Assembly (NCBI GenBank): GCA_002682825.1 | Contig: NOKP01000046.1 | Location: 1-64,000 of the forward strand | DNA: 64,000 nt | From: Neonectria sp. B-13 | Lineage: Eukaryota > Ascomycota > Sordariomycetes > Hypocreales > Nectriaceae | Direction: 5' to 3' | Shown: positions 11,061 through 21,229 of the stretch, piece by piece | Position numbering within the stretch: the first letter of the stretch is position 1 | Layout of the letters: every line of letters starts with the position of its first letter | Translations under genes and position numbers: made by a program | Notes under the pieces: generated by a model | Told to the model about the DNA's origin: nothing | The model's database searches: none | Seen by the model: the letters and a program-made list of their open reading frames with translations, nothing else

Positions 11061-12292
11061 GGCACTGACTATAAGCCTAAGCCGTACGTTTCTTCTGTGC
11101 TTTATCCTGAATGGTAAGCACTTAGGCGTTCTATATACTAACAGTCTTAGTAGGACTATCTTCTACTTTACCCTAACTGGGAAGCTACTCTTCTATACTA
11201 TTTCTATAATCCTTGCCCTTACTCTCTATAATAATACATTTAATGCTCTAAGCTTAATAAACATAGCTATTATATTTAGGTTAAAGCGATTATACTTTAA
11301 GCACTATATTCTACTCTAATAGAAGATACCTAAATTAAAGACCTTAGTCTTCTATTAGTATTATAGTATAGAGCTCTCTACTAATAAGGCTAAACTATAT
11401 TCTAAGCTTAAAGATAATATTAATTAGTAGAGTCTTAACTTAGGATATAAGAGAAAATAGATACCTAGGTTTATGAGAAGTGGCACTAGAAATGCTACTA
11501 ATAGTACATATTTATACATTCATGCTAGATAGATATGCATCTTACTATTATTCTATAGCTTTAGTACTATACTAACCAGATTCATTCTTTGCAGGAGATA
11601 TACCTAACTCTATCTACAACTAGATAATGCACTACGACCCTTAGTTTATAACCTTCTAAAGCACTTACCTTAATGAGATTACTAACTTTAACTTTTAGCA
11701 TATATCCACGTTGGCGTGTGATGTAAATTGTTATCATCCCACACTTAGCTAGCTGATAACTGACGCGTCACTTCGCATCACGGCTGGGGAGAACTTGGTT
11801 CCCTTTGCGTCTTCAGCGAGTACTAAACGAAACGGACTATTGGCCCTGTGCATAACGCACTATTGAAGCTGTGCATATGACCAGCGCGAGAGTATGCCCT
11901 ACAACTTCAATCGGGTCGCAAAAAGCCACAGTACATCAGCCTAGGCAGGTCGCTTGACCTAGATTGCCAAGTCGGCTTCTGTGCCTCTGGAGATGTTGCA
12001 GTGCCTGTGGAATTCCCTCGGGTAATCCAATCATCGGTCAGAGACAGAGGCAACGCGACGACTATCCAGTGCATGGCGCAGACGCTCAGCTTGACACTTC
12101 CATCAGCCGTGTCACGCTCATGCCAAGAGGTTTAGCCAAGGTACGTACTGAAGATGTGGCAATGGCAAGGACCTGTCGAAACAGCAGATAAAAGGTCCAA
12201 GAAACGGCCAAAAAGTCGACAGCAGCCACTGCTTCATCGAGTCTTGCTTCTTCTCCCAACAACAAACCACCACCCATCTGCCCATCAGCACA
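11061..12292. other. AT-rich segment then non-coding normal-GC DNA
   Basis: 11080-11700 is AT-rich and RIP-like, with a 107-codon open frame of no recognisable content. 11700-12292 is normal-GC sequence immediately upstream of the lectin-like fragment. No gene is supported. Confidence 0.35.
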
Positions 12293-12445
12293 ATGGCCTC
12301 CAACGCTCTCATCTGGAACCCCCTGTCCTCGGCGCACCGCATGCTGGTCTACTACAACAGCTCCAAGGGCAACCTTGGCCTACGGCAGTGGACAGACGGT
12401 GAAGAAGGCTGGGGCATATGCAAGCAAGGGACAAAGTCTTCTTGA
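12293..12445 (+). pseudogene. Short lectin-propeller-like N-terminal fragment, 50 codons
   Basis: The ATG at 12293 sits in a good context (CACAATGGCC) and opens a 50-codon frame with ALIWNPLSSAHRMLVYYNSS and LRQWTDGEEGWG. This resembles the first blade of fungal fucose-lectin-type beta-propellers (x-V-Y-Y...Q-W-x-D-G...GW). That family is about 300 aa, so this would be only the beginning before the TGA. An intron after about codon 40 cannot be excluded, but no continuation is recognised before the minus-strand gene. Confidence 0.35.
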
Positions 12446-12554
12446 TTTATATCCTCGACTCCTCTGCATCACTTCATTCTTCTAAGTGAGGTTCTAGGCT
12501 GAAGCTGCTTTTCCGCAGTGGCATGGCATGTAAGTGTACCATCAGCTGCATGGC

Positions 12555-13007
12555 CTAGGTTCCCTTAACCTTGACCCAGTTCTTCTTCGCAGGATCCGTT
12601 TCATCGGCAGGTGCAGTCATGGGCCGGTGATCATCCACGTCGGGGAGTCTCCACCAGAACATCACAAGCACATTTCCGTTGCATTCGATGGCGGCGGGTT
12701 CACGAGTCCCGAATTGGTTGTAAAGGCGCTCTAGAGACTTCTGGAGCGAGGTGTTGGGAGCGCTGAGTGTCGCGCTCTGTCCGTTTTCGGTTGCGGCCCA
12801 GAGGATGACCTCTGTGGTACTCTTGACTTTGGTCCAGGGGCGGGAAACGCTGATGGTGCTTTGGGGAATAGTCTTCAGAATTTCGCGTATAGCCTTCTCG
12901 ATGGCCAAGGTATTCTCGATGTGACCGTATGCTACGGCCATGTCTGTGTCTGGGAGTGGGACATAGGTGTCATTTGCAGAGCCGAAGCTGTAGTTATCGT
13001 TCGACAT
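12555..13007 (-). CDS. Hypothetical protein, 150 aa
   Basis: An intact minus-strand ORF with even codon use and no low complexity. It is soluble, with no signal peptide or membrane segment. It has an N-terminal SNDNYSFGSANDTYVPLP stretch, a central helix-forming region, and a C-terminal VLVMFWWRLPDVDD segment. I do not recognise the family. It converges on the lectin-like fragment. The upstream DNA (13008-13300) is AT-rich, as for a normal promoter. Confidence 0.5.
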   Translation of the reverse strand: MSNDNYSFGSANDTYVPLPDTDMAVAYGHIENTLAIEKAIREILKTIPQSTISVSRPWTKVKSTTEVILWAATENGQSATLSAPNTSLQKSLERLYNQFGTREPAAIECNGNVLVMFWWRLPDVDDHRPMTAPADETDPAKKNWVKVKGT

Positions 13008-13439
13008 GATTGCTGGAGTTGTTTAGGGTTATGGATTGGTCGGTGTGTTGATTGGTAGACTTTGTCTGTTGTTGTTAATGACACTTGAACTCACGAGGGG
13101 AATCTTGTGACTTTTATACTAATAACTTGAGGAAATGGCACACTTGAATGTCTGTATTTCCTATGTCTATCTTTCAAGTTTTTGCAGTGAATGGCCATCA
13201 ATGTTAGCATGTTGTATATAAGTAGGAGATACTAAACTACTATGATGAACATCATTCATAACAATCTGTTCGTGAGTAAGACCTGTAAACAAGCTTAGCT
13301 GTGATTTACCCTGCTCAATCTATAGAATTATTACAACCTAATCACTGAACGGCTGGTTGGGATGTAATGTGAATATTGTCAAATGAACTGAATTCGCTGG
13401 TGGCAATTTGGAAAACAGACAACTGTTTTTAGCACGTGC
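13008..13439. other. Intergenic region, nothing recognised
   Basis: DNA between the 150-aa gene and the distal end of the monooxygenase pseudogene. The minus-strand frame of the pseudogene loses recognisable similarity around 13440-13390. Confidence 0.3.
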
Positions 13440-15090
13440 TAGAACCTCTCCCGAGCAACTCTCAATGAGATATGTAACATCAGAGGATCTAAACTCCCCT
13501 ACCTACATTCCATCAATGCCTTGCACGGCTTGCCAGGCACTGTCGAGCTCCGCTGAGGATTTCAAGTAGACCACCAGCTGGAACAGTCCTCATCCCGGTG
13601 AAGGATTGATAACCACATCATCTGTAAAACTCACATCCGGGTTTGTCCCATCAAGTCGTTTGCAGTAAACCTTTAGGAGGCATACCCTACAACTAAGCTC
13701 TAGTATAAAGGGTATTCTTGCTTGATACTGGTATCAGACTATCCCTTTACGTCTCTGTCCCAGTCGCATCTAGTGACACCAACTTGGTATGAAGAAAATA
13801 GCCCAGAAGTACTAAGTCCAAATAAAGGCTTTGACGGCATTTATTTTGTTCACGAATTCTCTGTTTTCAATCGTCAATGCAAGCGACTTCTCGAGCTATT
13901 ATTGACACTCCTTATACCACGCAGTTAAAACACGCGAGCAGAACTCTAGACTTTGAGAAGGGGATCAACACAAGAGAGCAAGCCGCCAAGCTAGAGAACC
14001 AGCGTCGTGGAATCCCACTGCTATATCTTGTGCGCCAACTAGAGGGCAACTCACATGTCAGTCTCACCTTGATAAATCACCGGGAAGGCCTTCGCATTCT
14101 ATAAATACATAATGGGAAAACGTAGGCAGTATCACTGCACAATATGGCACAGCCCTAGGTCTATCGATTACAGCTGCGAGCAGAGAAGGTAAAAGGGCAC
14201 AACTAAAGAACAGTAATACAATCAGTAGGATACTGAACATCCTACAACAAGCTGTTCTACTGTCAGCAATCGTCCAGACGGTCTAGCATAGGAATGGGTC
14301 TATCTTATCCATATCAATGACCCAGAGAGGGAAGTCAGGATGCAAACTTAGTATTAGGAGCCAGAGTCTCCATTCAAAGCCACTTACGTTTCCTCATAGA
14401 ACATACTGCAATATGTTAAAACAATCTCAAGAGATAGGAATACGGTCACCTACTTGTGAGCTCGTTCCATCTTGACTCCTTGAGGCTCTAGGTATTGCTT
14501 TTGGGTATACCCAGTCTTTCCATTCGTACCAACAAAGAACCGAGATCGTATCTTCTGTGGTATGCTATCTGAATCTGTGTATCAACAATAAGTCCATTGC
14601 TGGTCTTCTGACAGCTCATCGACGACACACAAGGTCCTCAGTTCACAAAATGAAGATGCCTCCGTAACCTTCTCGAGATGCCTTTCCATGACGGGCTGCT
14701 GGTGGCATATGGAATCAACATGACCGGTTCCCAGAGTGGGCTTAGTGCCGCTGATGAAGAAGAACTTGTTCATACCTAGATGTGAATGTTGGTCGTTCCA
14801 TCTCCCAGAGAAAAATACTCGGCAACAGTCTCGAGCACATCCGTTGGTATATACAGGTACCAATCTCAGAGTAAATATGATCATACAGGCCAAGACCTTG
14901 GAGAAGACAGATTTCATCTTCGTCGAGAGCAATGGCTCGTGGATCAGTGGTGATCTCGGCTTCTCGCTCTAGAACGACGTTTTGAACTCCCATCTGGCCC
15001 AAATACCCTGATAGCATTGCACCAACAGGCCCGCATCCACAGATGACTACATCGGTGGTCTCGAGCTCACTGTTAGCTGCTATGTCTACA
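13440..15090 (-). pseudogene. Degenerate FAD-dependent aromatic monooxygenase
   Basis: Minus-strand pieces in family order reconstruct the layout of a p-hydroxybenzoate-hydroxylase-type FAD monooxygenase (MhpA/phenol hydroxylase-like, normally 550-600 aa). First comes the dinucleotide-binding motif GCGPVGAMLSGYLG near 15040, then DPRAIALDED. In another frame follow GTGHVDSICHQQPVMERHL and KIRSRFFVGTNGKTGYT. A plausible 48-bp intron lies at 14406-14453. Next come YEET, TFSARSCNR with a decayed GD motif, GFHDAGSLAWRLALL, and LTAWYKE. The end is FQLVVYLKSS. Several frameshifts, many stops and loss of the GD aspartate context show it is dead. The start codon is lost; an apparent extension to 15365 is not family-like. 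It is divergent from the dienelactone hydrolase at 15475, suggesting a former aromatic-ring degradation pair. Confidence 0.75.
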
Positions 15091-15474
15091 AGAGAGAAGA
15101 CAGAAGATACGCTGTTAAGGAGAGAGAGGTGACTAGCTATAGAGTCTCTGCATCCCTGGGAAGCTTTAAGTGTCCGAATTCCTGGTCTAGCCGTAATATT
15201 TCCGGGCTCTCCGATGAGCCCGCCATGATGTGGACTGATGGATTCCCCCTGCATGAGAATAGCGTCCCGCAAGGTTGCGGGACAACGGAGGCCGAGATGC
15301 GGGACTTCAACCGCGGGACTGTCTGGCCACAGCAAATCAAGCCAGCGAGCAGGTTTAGTACTCAATCCTGTAGTCTACAGTGTGGTGCCTCCCTCACTAG
15401 TAGCAGAAGTCGTACCGAACCACTCCCGCATTTCATTCGACAAGCCGTTCCTCGGAACTATCAGTACTCTCACT

Positions 15475-16158
15475 ATGGCCTCCAAGTCTCTTAGCCCCTG
15501 CTGCTTCACTGGCTTCAAGCATGCAGACACTGCTTCTAGCGAAACAAAATCCATTGGCAATGGTATTTATAACCTCGTCTCGCAGCCACGCCGAGTGCCA
15601 CGCTAACCTGCTTCAACTGTGTAGTACGAACTTATTTCGCCTACCCAAAAGACAACAGAACACCCGAAAAAGCCGTCTTGGTCTTGGGCGACGTGCTCGG
15701 CATCTTCATCAATAGCCAGCTGCTTGCGGATGATTTCGCTGCCAACGGCTATCTCGCCGTCCTTCCTGACCTTTTCGACGGCGACCAGACGGACCCTGAT
15801 GCCTTTGAAGCTGGCAAAATCGACATCCCGGCTTGGATCTCAAAGCATGGTAGGGACGCTGTTGACCCAATCATCGACAGTGCCATCACTCATCTGAGAG
15901 AGAAGCTTGGAGTAAAGCGGATTGCTGGTGCTGGCTACAGTTTCGGCCGGAAAGTATGATTCTGCTCATTCGCGTTTCTGACTCAAGGTTTCTAGAGACC
16001 AAGCACCCGCTCACCTCTTTCAGTTTGTTGTTCGATTTCTTAAAGAAGGCAAGCTTGATACAGGCTATAGTAGCCACCCGTCCTTTGTTTCAGACGACAA
16101 GCTGGCTGCTATCAAGAAGCCATTTTTCTACATCTGCAAGATGGTAAAGGTCCAATGA
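15475..16158 (+). pseudogene. Truncated dienelactone hydrolase with Cys-to-Ser change
   Basis: Three exons fit: 15475-15562, 15625-15953 and 16024-16158. The introns are 62 bp (GTATTT...TAG, branch GCTAAC) and 70 bp (GTATGA...CAG), giving 183 aa. The protein has the fungal DLH start MASKSLSPCCFTGFKH, then INSQLLADDFAANGYLAVLPDLFDGD, DIPAWISKHG and GAGYSFGRK. The family nucleophile motif is G-Y-C-F-G, so the catalytic Cys is Ser here. It stops right after AAIKKPFFYIC, losing the segment with the catalytic Asp and His (normal length about 250 aa). Splicing still works on paper, so a short product is possible, but a normal hydrolase is not expected. Confidence 0.75.
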
Positions 16159-16791
16159 ATATTATCTTCCTCCCGGTAGATGATATCACTCAATTGTTTC
16201 ACCAGGGCTAGCCGAATAGCCTGATGAAGATGAAAGAGATAATCTGCCGAAACATCTCTAGTGTCTTTACCGATAGGAAGCGGAGGAAGACGTTCAGAAT
16301 CCACATGTTCATTTGCCTCATGAATCAGGTATAATGTGAACCACTCGATCTTTTGCATCCCTGGTTTCGGATGACCGGCAGCGGTCAGCGCGTTTTCGGT
16401 GTCATAGCCCCAACTAGTCACCTTTTCATATTGGTCGTAATATAGTACGGTGAGAACCTAGGATGTATTAGAATGATCATTGTAGCAGTGAAAGGATTGT
16501 AGGAACCAACTGTGAATTCCGATTTCGTCCCAGTACCGGGCCACTCGGCAATAATATCCTGTCTGGAGTCCATCCCGTCGACAAAGGTGAAGGCGACGGC
16601 TGAATGTACAACCCCAAATCTAATACCAATAACAAAGCGTGACTTGCAACAAGTCTCAGAAGAGTTTTGTGGTATTCGAGATGGAACTGTGGATTGTTGC
16701 GGTGGTACGGTATTCTTGGTGTAGGGTAAAATGCTTGGGTTGCCGCTGTGGAGGGGGATTTTGAATCCAATTCCGTCTTGGAGATACACAT
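16143..16791 (-). pseudogene. Truncated Hsp70-like (fungal Hsp12A-type) ATPase fragment
   Basis: Exon 1 (16791-16511) holds RFVIGIRFGVVHSAVAFTF, the degenerate counterpart of the Hsp70 phosphate-1 loop G-I-D-F-G-T-T. After it comes a WPGTGTKSEF stretch. A 53-bp intron (16458-16510, GTTGGT...TAG) restores frame into YYDQYEKVTSWGYDTENAL. The reading continues through ADYLFHLHQAIRLALVKQL to WTFTI, then ends abruptly. Key Asp and Thr residues of the phosphate loop are replaced, and roughly 400 residues are missing. The truncation point coincides with the end of the dienelactone hydrolase remnant on the other strand. Confidence 0.7.
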
Positions 16792-16859
16792 CGCGGGATA
16801 TCCTCAGACTGATTAGGGGCCAGATTCGTCGCTGAAGAGTATTTGGGTGTGGCTTGGGC

Positions 16860-18021
16860 TAGATATTGAGCGGAACTCGCCGCCGGAAGATGTTGAGAGC
16901 ACCTTCATGTTGTTTAGCTGCGACCAAAGCGGGTGAGGCTGGGGGTATAAGTCGATGTAGTGATGTAGGTCGGTTCATGTGTCCTGTATCGAGATTTCTA
17001 GCCGTAATTGACGACCCGATTTCTCTCACGCCAACCGCCAGTGACACAACCCGATCTTCCAACACCGCACAGTCTAGGTACGCCAAATAATCGAGGTATG
17101 TACGGTCTCGGGACGAAGAAGGGATCAAACTCTTGTGTACTTCGGCGTCGACAATATCGCCCCTTGCGAAGTATATATTTGATAGCAGGGCCGACGTATC
17201 CCAACACGACGGTTGTGATTTTCCCATGATCTTCAGCGTCGAGGTCTGAACTCTTAGCTGACACCATGGCTAGAGCATGTATGCTATGGTACATGAGCAC
17301 GTCATTGGAACCAGAGTAGCGACCATCTTCAACGGCTATGTTTGAGGTTCCGTCAACTTGCGTTTGTAGATGATCCTGAAAAGCGGGTTCTTCTCCAATA
17401 GGCGGAGGTATCCAGTTGTGGATGCCTGAGACTTGCTCGTCTGTCAGGGGGTCTCGCATAATGCTGCCGCCGTACACTGTTGACCGAGGACCGTCCCTCA
17501 CGATGGTGCTTGCACTGGAATGGAAGTCTTTGGCTACACGGAAGAGTTTTGCATATTTCGCGCGATGCAATCATTTGAAGGGCACTGGTCATGGCAGTGT
17601 TGTAAGACTTTATACGATCTTTGGAAGTGTTGATATCCTTCAATCGTAAACTGAATTTGATCTGTTTGGCTGGCTTTCTGAGGAACCCACGACTCAAGAC
17701 GCTGGTGCTGCTCTTTTGGACGTTGGTGAGCAGCAGCCTGAGCTTATCAAGAGTGCTGCTAATATCCCCCATGGTATCCCTCACGCTGATCCATAGGTTC
17801 CCGTTTGGATCGACCTCGGCAACAACCACCATTGGCGCCTTGACAGAAGCATTACTGATGGATTCCAGCACACGTGAGAGTGCCGTGACCTCTTGGGCCA
17901 AACCAGAGACATTCTCGTCGACGTCGATGGTGTCATCTATCTAAGTGTACAGGATACCGATGATGCCTGCACAACCGGAAGCGAGTCCCACGGCGCTGGC
18001 CGCAATTGATAGCGGGTCCAT
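16860..18021 (-). pseudogene. Pseudogene of NLR-type fungal protein (N-terminal death-pathway/azaphilone-like domain)
   Basis: It starts at ATG 18021 with MDPLSIAASAVGLASGCAGI, the classic N-terminal motif of many fungal NLR-like and ankyrin/TPR proteins. An in-frame TAG (17941-17943) stands where Trp is expected. The same frame then runs through ALSRVLESISNASVK, NLWISVRDTMGDISSTLDKL and DRIKSYNTAMTSALQMIA. Downstream the coding signal shifts frame twice (near 17570 and near 17220) to a helical-repeat-like part (DTSALLSNIYFARGDIVDAE, REIGSSITARNLDTGH, HEGALNIFRR). The usual NB-ARC/NACHT or ankyrin modules are not seen. One stop plus two apparent frame changes argue for a pseudogene, although an unrecognised intron could explain the first shift. 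Confidence 0.65.
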
Positions 18022-18029
18022 CACACCTG

Positions 18030-18271
18030 CGCACGAGAGATGAGGTATGCCTGGAATCATTGTCATGGGCCACCAGTGGCTCTTTGTTATGTCGACACAG
18101 GGCGAGGACAAGAATATTCAATTATGGACCGAGTATGAGTTTGGCAGTACTCATAGTATCAGGGATATATACCAGATCATCTCGGGACTGAGAGAGCTTG
18201 CTTGGTGGGCGGAAACCGTCTACTTGCCCTGGTTTCAGAGGCACATTCAAGATCGAGTGGAAATTACGTAA
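18030..18271 (+). pseudogene. C-terminal fragment of PD-(D/E)XK-like fungal domain
   Basis: A plus-strand frame with GHQWLFVMSTQGEDKNIQLW, then EFGSTHSIRDIYQIISGLREL, AWWAETVYLPWF and a stop. This matches the C-terminal third of the copy at 57456-57953 (GHDWEFIATTLGQ; IGNTRTEEGIYKLLISLQQL; RWAEESYWPAF). The nuclease core with its D...ExK residues is absent. It begins abruptly beside the start codon of the divergent NLR-type pseudogene, so it is a rearrangement fragment. Confidence 0.65.
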
Positions 18272-19170
18272 GACGTGTAGTGACGAGGCATGAATTAATG
18301 ATAATGACATGTTGATTTCCTCTCATCTACAACTGCGTACCAGAGACTGAGACGAGGAATTGGCACGAGAGACTGGTACATGACACTGGGATCGAGAAAG
18401 TGGCAATGAACATTAGGATAAAAGAATGAGGACGAGATACTGGGAATGAGAGACTGGTTATCATCTCCCTTTACTGAAATAACTATGGAAAAACGTACCT
18501 CGACTTTGACTTGGGTCGTCATTCAAAAGAGGGCAAGCTGCTGCGAGGACAGTCCCCCGCTAACCTGCGCATTGCCAGCTGGCGCAATATTGCAAAGTGT
18601 GTAAGGGCTAGGGGCATTAGACTAATTGGAAGAGGCTGTGTTACCGTCAAGGGATTAAGCCGTCAGCTGACTGACGGGTGGACAGATCCATGCCGTTATC
18701 GCCTCTAGAGAGACTGGTTACTGAGCCTCCTATATTTGTTGAAGCTTCGCCAGGTTTGTTGAAAGAATAAGGACCTTCACCACTTACTCATTTCTATCTT
18801 TGTCTTTGGACTCATCCTTTTCCCTCAGACGTTGGGCTTGAAGCTTCTGGTAAAGATCGATGGCGACCTCGATATCCCGGTCGAATCCCGCCTTGACATG
18901 GTCTACCTCGTGGTAACCAAGTGTGGCGGAATCAGGAAGGGTAGCTTCTGGATTGCTCCCTGGCACGGGTGGCGATGGTGGTGATGGAGTCGTCTACGGT
19001 AATCGAGCTCCCTTCTTGCAAACATCCTTCCACTCTCTCTTTAAAATCTTAGGAAGTATCTCCTGCAAACAAATCATCTGCATTATATCATTAAACAAGA
19101 TGGCAGCAATTAAAGTAATGGTATCCCATTAGTCGCTCATTGACCCATTCTCTTCAGCGATAATGGCCTT
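18272..19170. other. Mostly non-coding; one small uncertain minus-strand ORF
   Basis: Purine-rich repeats of GAGACTGG/GAGACGAGG type occupy 18330-18470. A 60-codon minus-strand ORF at 18784-18966 ends in a highly charged KDESKDKDRNE tail. It is open upstream without a start, so it may be the last exon of a lost gene. Nothing else is recognised. Confidence 0.3.
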
Positions 19171-19644
19171 CTACGCTGCCACCGTCCTATCATATGCCTC
19201 ACGGTGGTTCTTGCTGTATAGGTATGCACAGTCAATAGCAGGAGAGAAGGGATAGCTAAGGGGGTCAAGGCAGAGTACGTCGAAGAGAGTCAGCGTAATG
19301 TCTAGCGTGGCTTCATAGAGGTTGCTGAGGAGTCTATAGGTGTTGTAGAAACGCAATGTCGTAGGCTCTGCTGCATCGAGCGTATGCGATTCGACGTAGC
19401 TTTCGGTCGCGGTGGGATGGTAAAAGTAGGTGATGCAGAGAACGAGAGCCGTTATGTTGACTACAAGCACGTGGGTGGGTGAAATCATGATAGAGTGAAG
19501 TGAAGGTGAGCAGTTGGTGTTAACTGAGGATTGGCAAGTAGCTTCGCCTAAGCTTTCACCCAAGAGGATATCTATGTTTTTTTCAGACGGCGTTGACGTG
19601 TAGGTGTGTGACATTCTGTCCCAGCCCGGTTTACACACCGCCAT
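19171..19644 (-). CDS. Hypothetical small protein with an N-terminal hydrophobic segment
   Basis: The minus-strand ORF has 157 codons from 19644. The internal ATG at 19488 is more plausible, since it places a hydrophobic stretch (VLVVNITALVLCITYFYH) near the N-terminus as a signal anchor or signal peptide. The remainder (DITLTLFDVLCLDPLSYPF) is mildly hydrophobic. No family is recognised and expression evidence would be decisive. Confidence 0.3.
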   Translation of the reverse strand: MAVCKPGWDRMSHTYTSTPSEKNIDILLGESLGEATCQSSVNTNCSPSLHSIMISPTHVLVVNITALVLCITYFYHPTATESYVESHTLDAAEPTTLRFYNTYRLLSNLYEATLDITLTLFDVLCLDPLSYPFSPAIDCAYLYSKNHREAYDRTVAA

Positions 19645-20827
19645 CTCTTTCTCTTTGTCTCTTTCTACTGTGGCGGTGGGGGTATCATGGGATTTCTGTC
19701 GACAGCCTCACAGGCAAATTTTCTTTTTTGCTCTAGGATCAGCTTCTGTAGCTTGGTAGCACAATAGAAATTACCATGAATAATTGCAACTGAACCATGA
19801 AGACGGGAAGCAGGCGGCCTTGCCAAGGCTGAGGAGCCGACATGTGGCTCCATTCAGGCCCGTCCAGAATGGTCCAGGAGCAAGCCACCATGGCCACCAA
19901 CCAACCCAGCAATCCAGGCACTTGCGGCTGAACGGGACGATGCCTCAGACTCATTTGACATGTCGTTAAATTATACATTGGGCAGGGGTGGACCCAGCTT
20001 TGGCTCTCCGGGCCAACCTGCTTTAGTCCATCCGCCACCGGCTGGCCGGCACAGACCTGTCGTCGGTGATGTGTAAGTGGATGCGGTTCGTGGCGCCGGA
20101 GCTCATCTCCGCCATCCGCAGCCTCACAGGAATCCAATCCTCTCCTGTCTGCGGGCACTATCTATCATATGTGGCCTTCATACGTGGCAGACAGTCATAT
20201 TCCAACAGTCGTACGCCCAACAGCAATGTGAGAATAGCCAAACTCATCCTGCGTGACCGTCTTGTGACAAGCATGAAGACCTCCCTCCATCTGCCTGAAC
20301 TTGGCAACCTCCTTTGTACAAACCTTCCCCTCTTGAGCCTTCTCAATGGCAACCCTGTGGCCTCTTGCATGCACTAGCCTGAGCTGAGCCAGCAATAAGT
20401 GCTGCTCGTCTGGTCCATCTGAGCAACAGTTAAAGTATGCCTGCTATGTCTGGCCTCAGTCTCCAAGCCCCTCTTGTTATGGCCTTGACAGTGATGCTGC
20501 TGAAAGCGAGGGGGGCGATACGGAGGATTTGCTGGCTTATCTGCCCGGCTGTGGAGCGAGCACCGAGCTGGCTGAAATCTTAAGTAGCTAGGCCAGCGAG
20601 ACCTTACCTCCTAAGCATTAGTAGCCCTCTTACTCTTAGAGTAAGCTATCTAGAGCCACATTCAGTAAGGAGGTTTACTTCCCTAGCCCTCTTACTGCTT
20701 AAGATAACAACTCCCCTAATAATAAGACTAAAAAAGCCTATAGTTATAGTCCTCTTACTATGTATATACTAACTTTTATTGCGTTAACTATTACTACTAT
20801 TATTACTTATTATTCAAAAGCTGCTAT
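19645..20827. other. No recognisable gene
   Basis: Normal-GC sequence to about 20600, then AT-rich. A plus-strand frame at 20440-20595 is open and acidic (DSDAAESEGGDTEDLL) and ends with TAG. It has no start and no recognisable domain. Confidence 0.3.
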
Positions 20828-20925
20828 TAAGATATAATAGTCCTTAGTAGTATATACCTAAAGAAGGGGCTAAAGGTTAAATAGTACAAAAGAAAATAGA
20901 AAAAATAATAATATAATACGGGATT
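20828..20925 (-). mobile_element. End fragment of the non-autonomous element
   Basis: About 95 bp matching the GATATAATAGTCCTTAGTAG end of the family, followed by the conserved AAAGGTTAAATAGTAC region. It is then truncated into unrelated sequence. Confidence 0.7.
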
Positions 20926-21229
20926 TCAATATTTGAAATGACAAGAAGTTAACTCTTCCAATGTCTTTTTGCATCAAGGAAGTATTTCAAAGCTGTCTAG
21001 AGCTGATGAGCTTCATTTACTACAGTCTAACCTACTAAACATATTGTAAATTGATCGAATCTCGAATTGCTGCCCGTTGATTTAATACATCAAGTGCTGT
21101 TAGATTTGTTCAATCTCCTTTCACCATTATCAACCTTCATCATGCCTGGAGCTGGCTCAAAACTTATCGTCAAGTTGAACGCGTAAGGCGCCAGTCTCGA
21201 AATGCTGAATACGATGCTTGAAGGCCTAT

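Noticed and set aside
10996..11319. 107-codon plus-strand ORF
   Set aside because: It runs from normal-GC DNA into RIPed AT-rich DNA and is Leu/Ile/Phe-rich only because of base composition.
14742..15365. 207-codon ORF as a full N-terminus of the monooxygenase
   Set aside because: The first ~95 codons do not resemble the family. The dinucleotide-binding motif should lie within the first 20-25 residues, so the extension is read-through.
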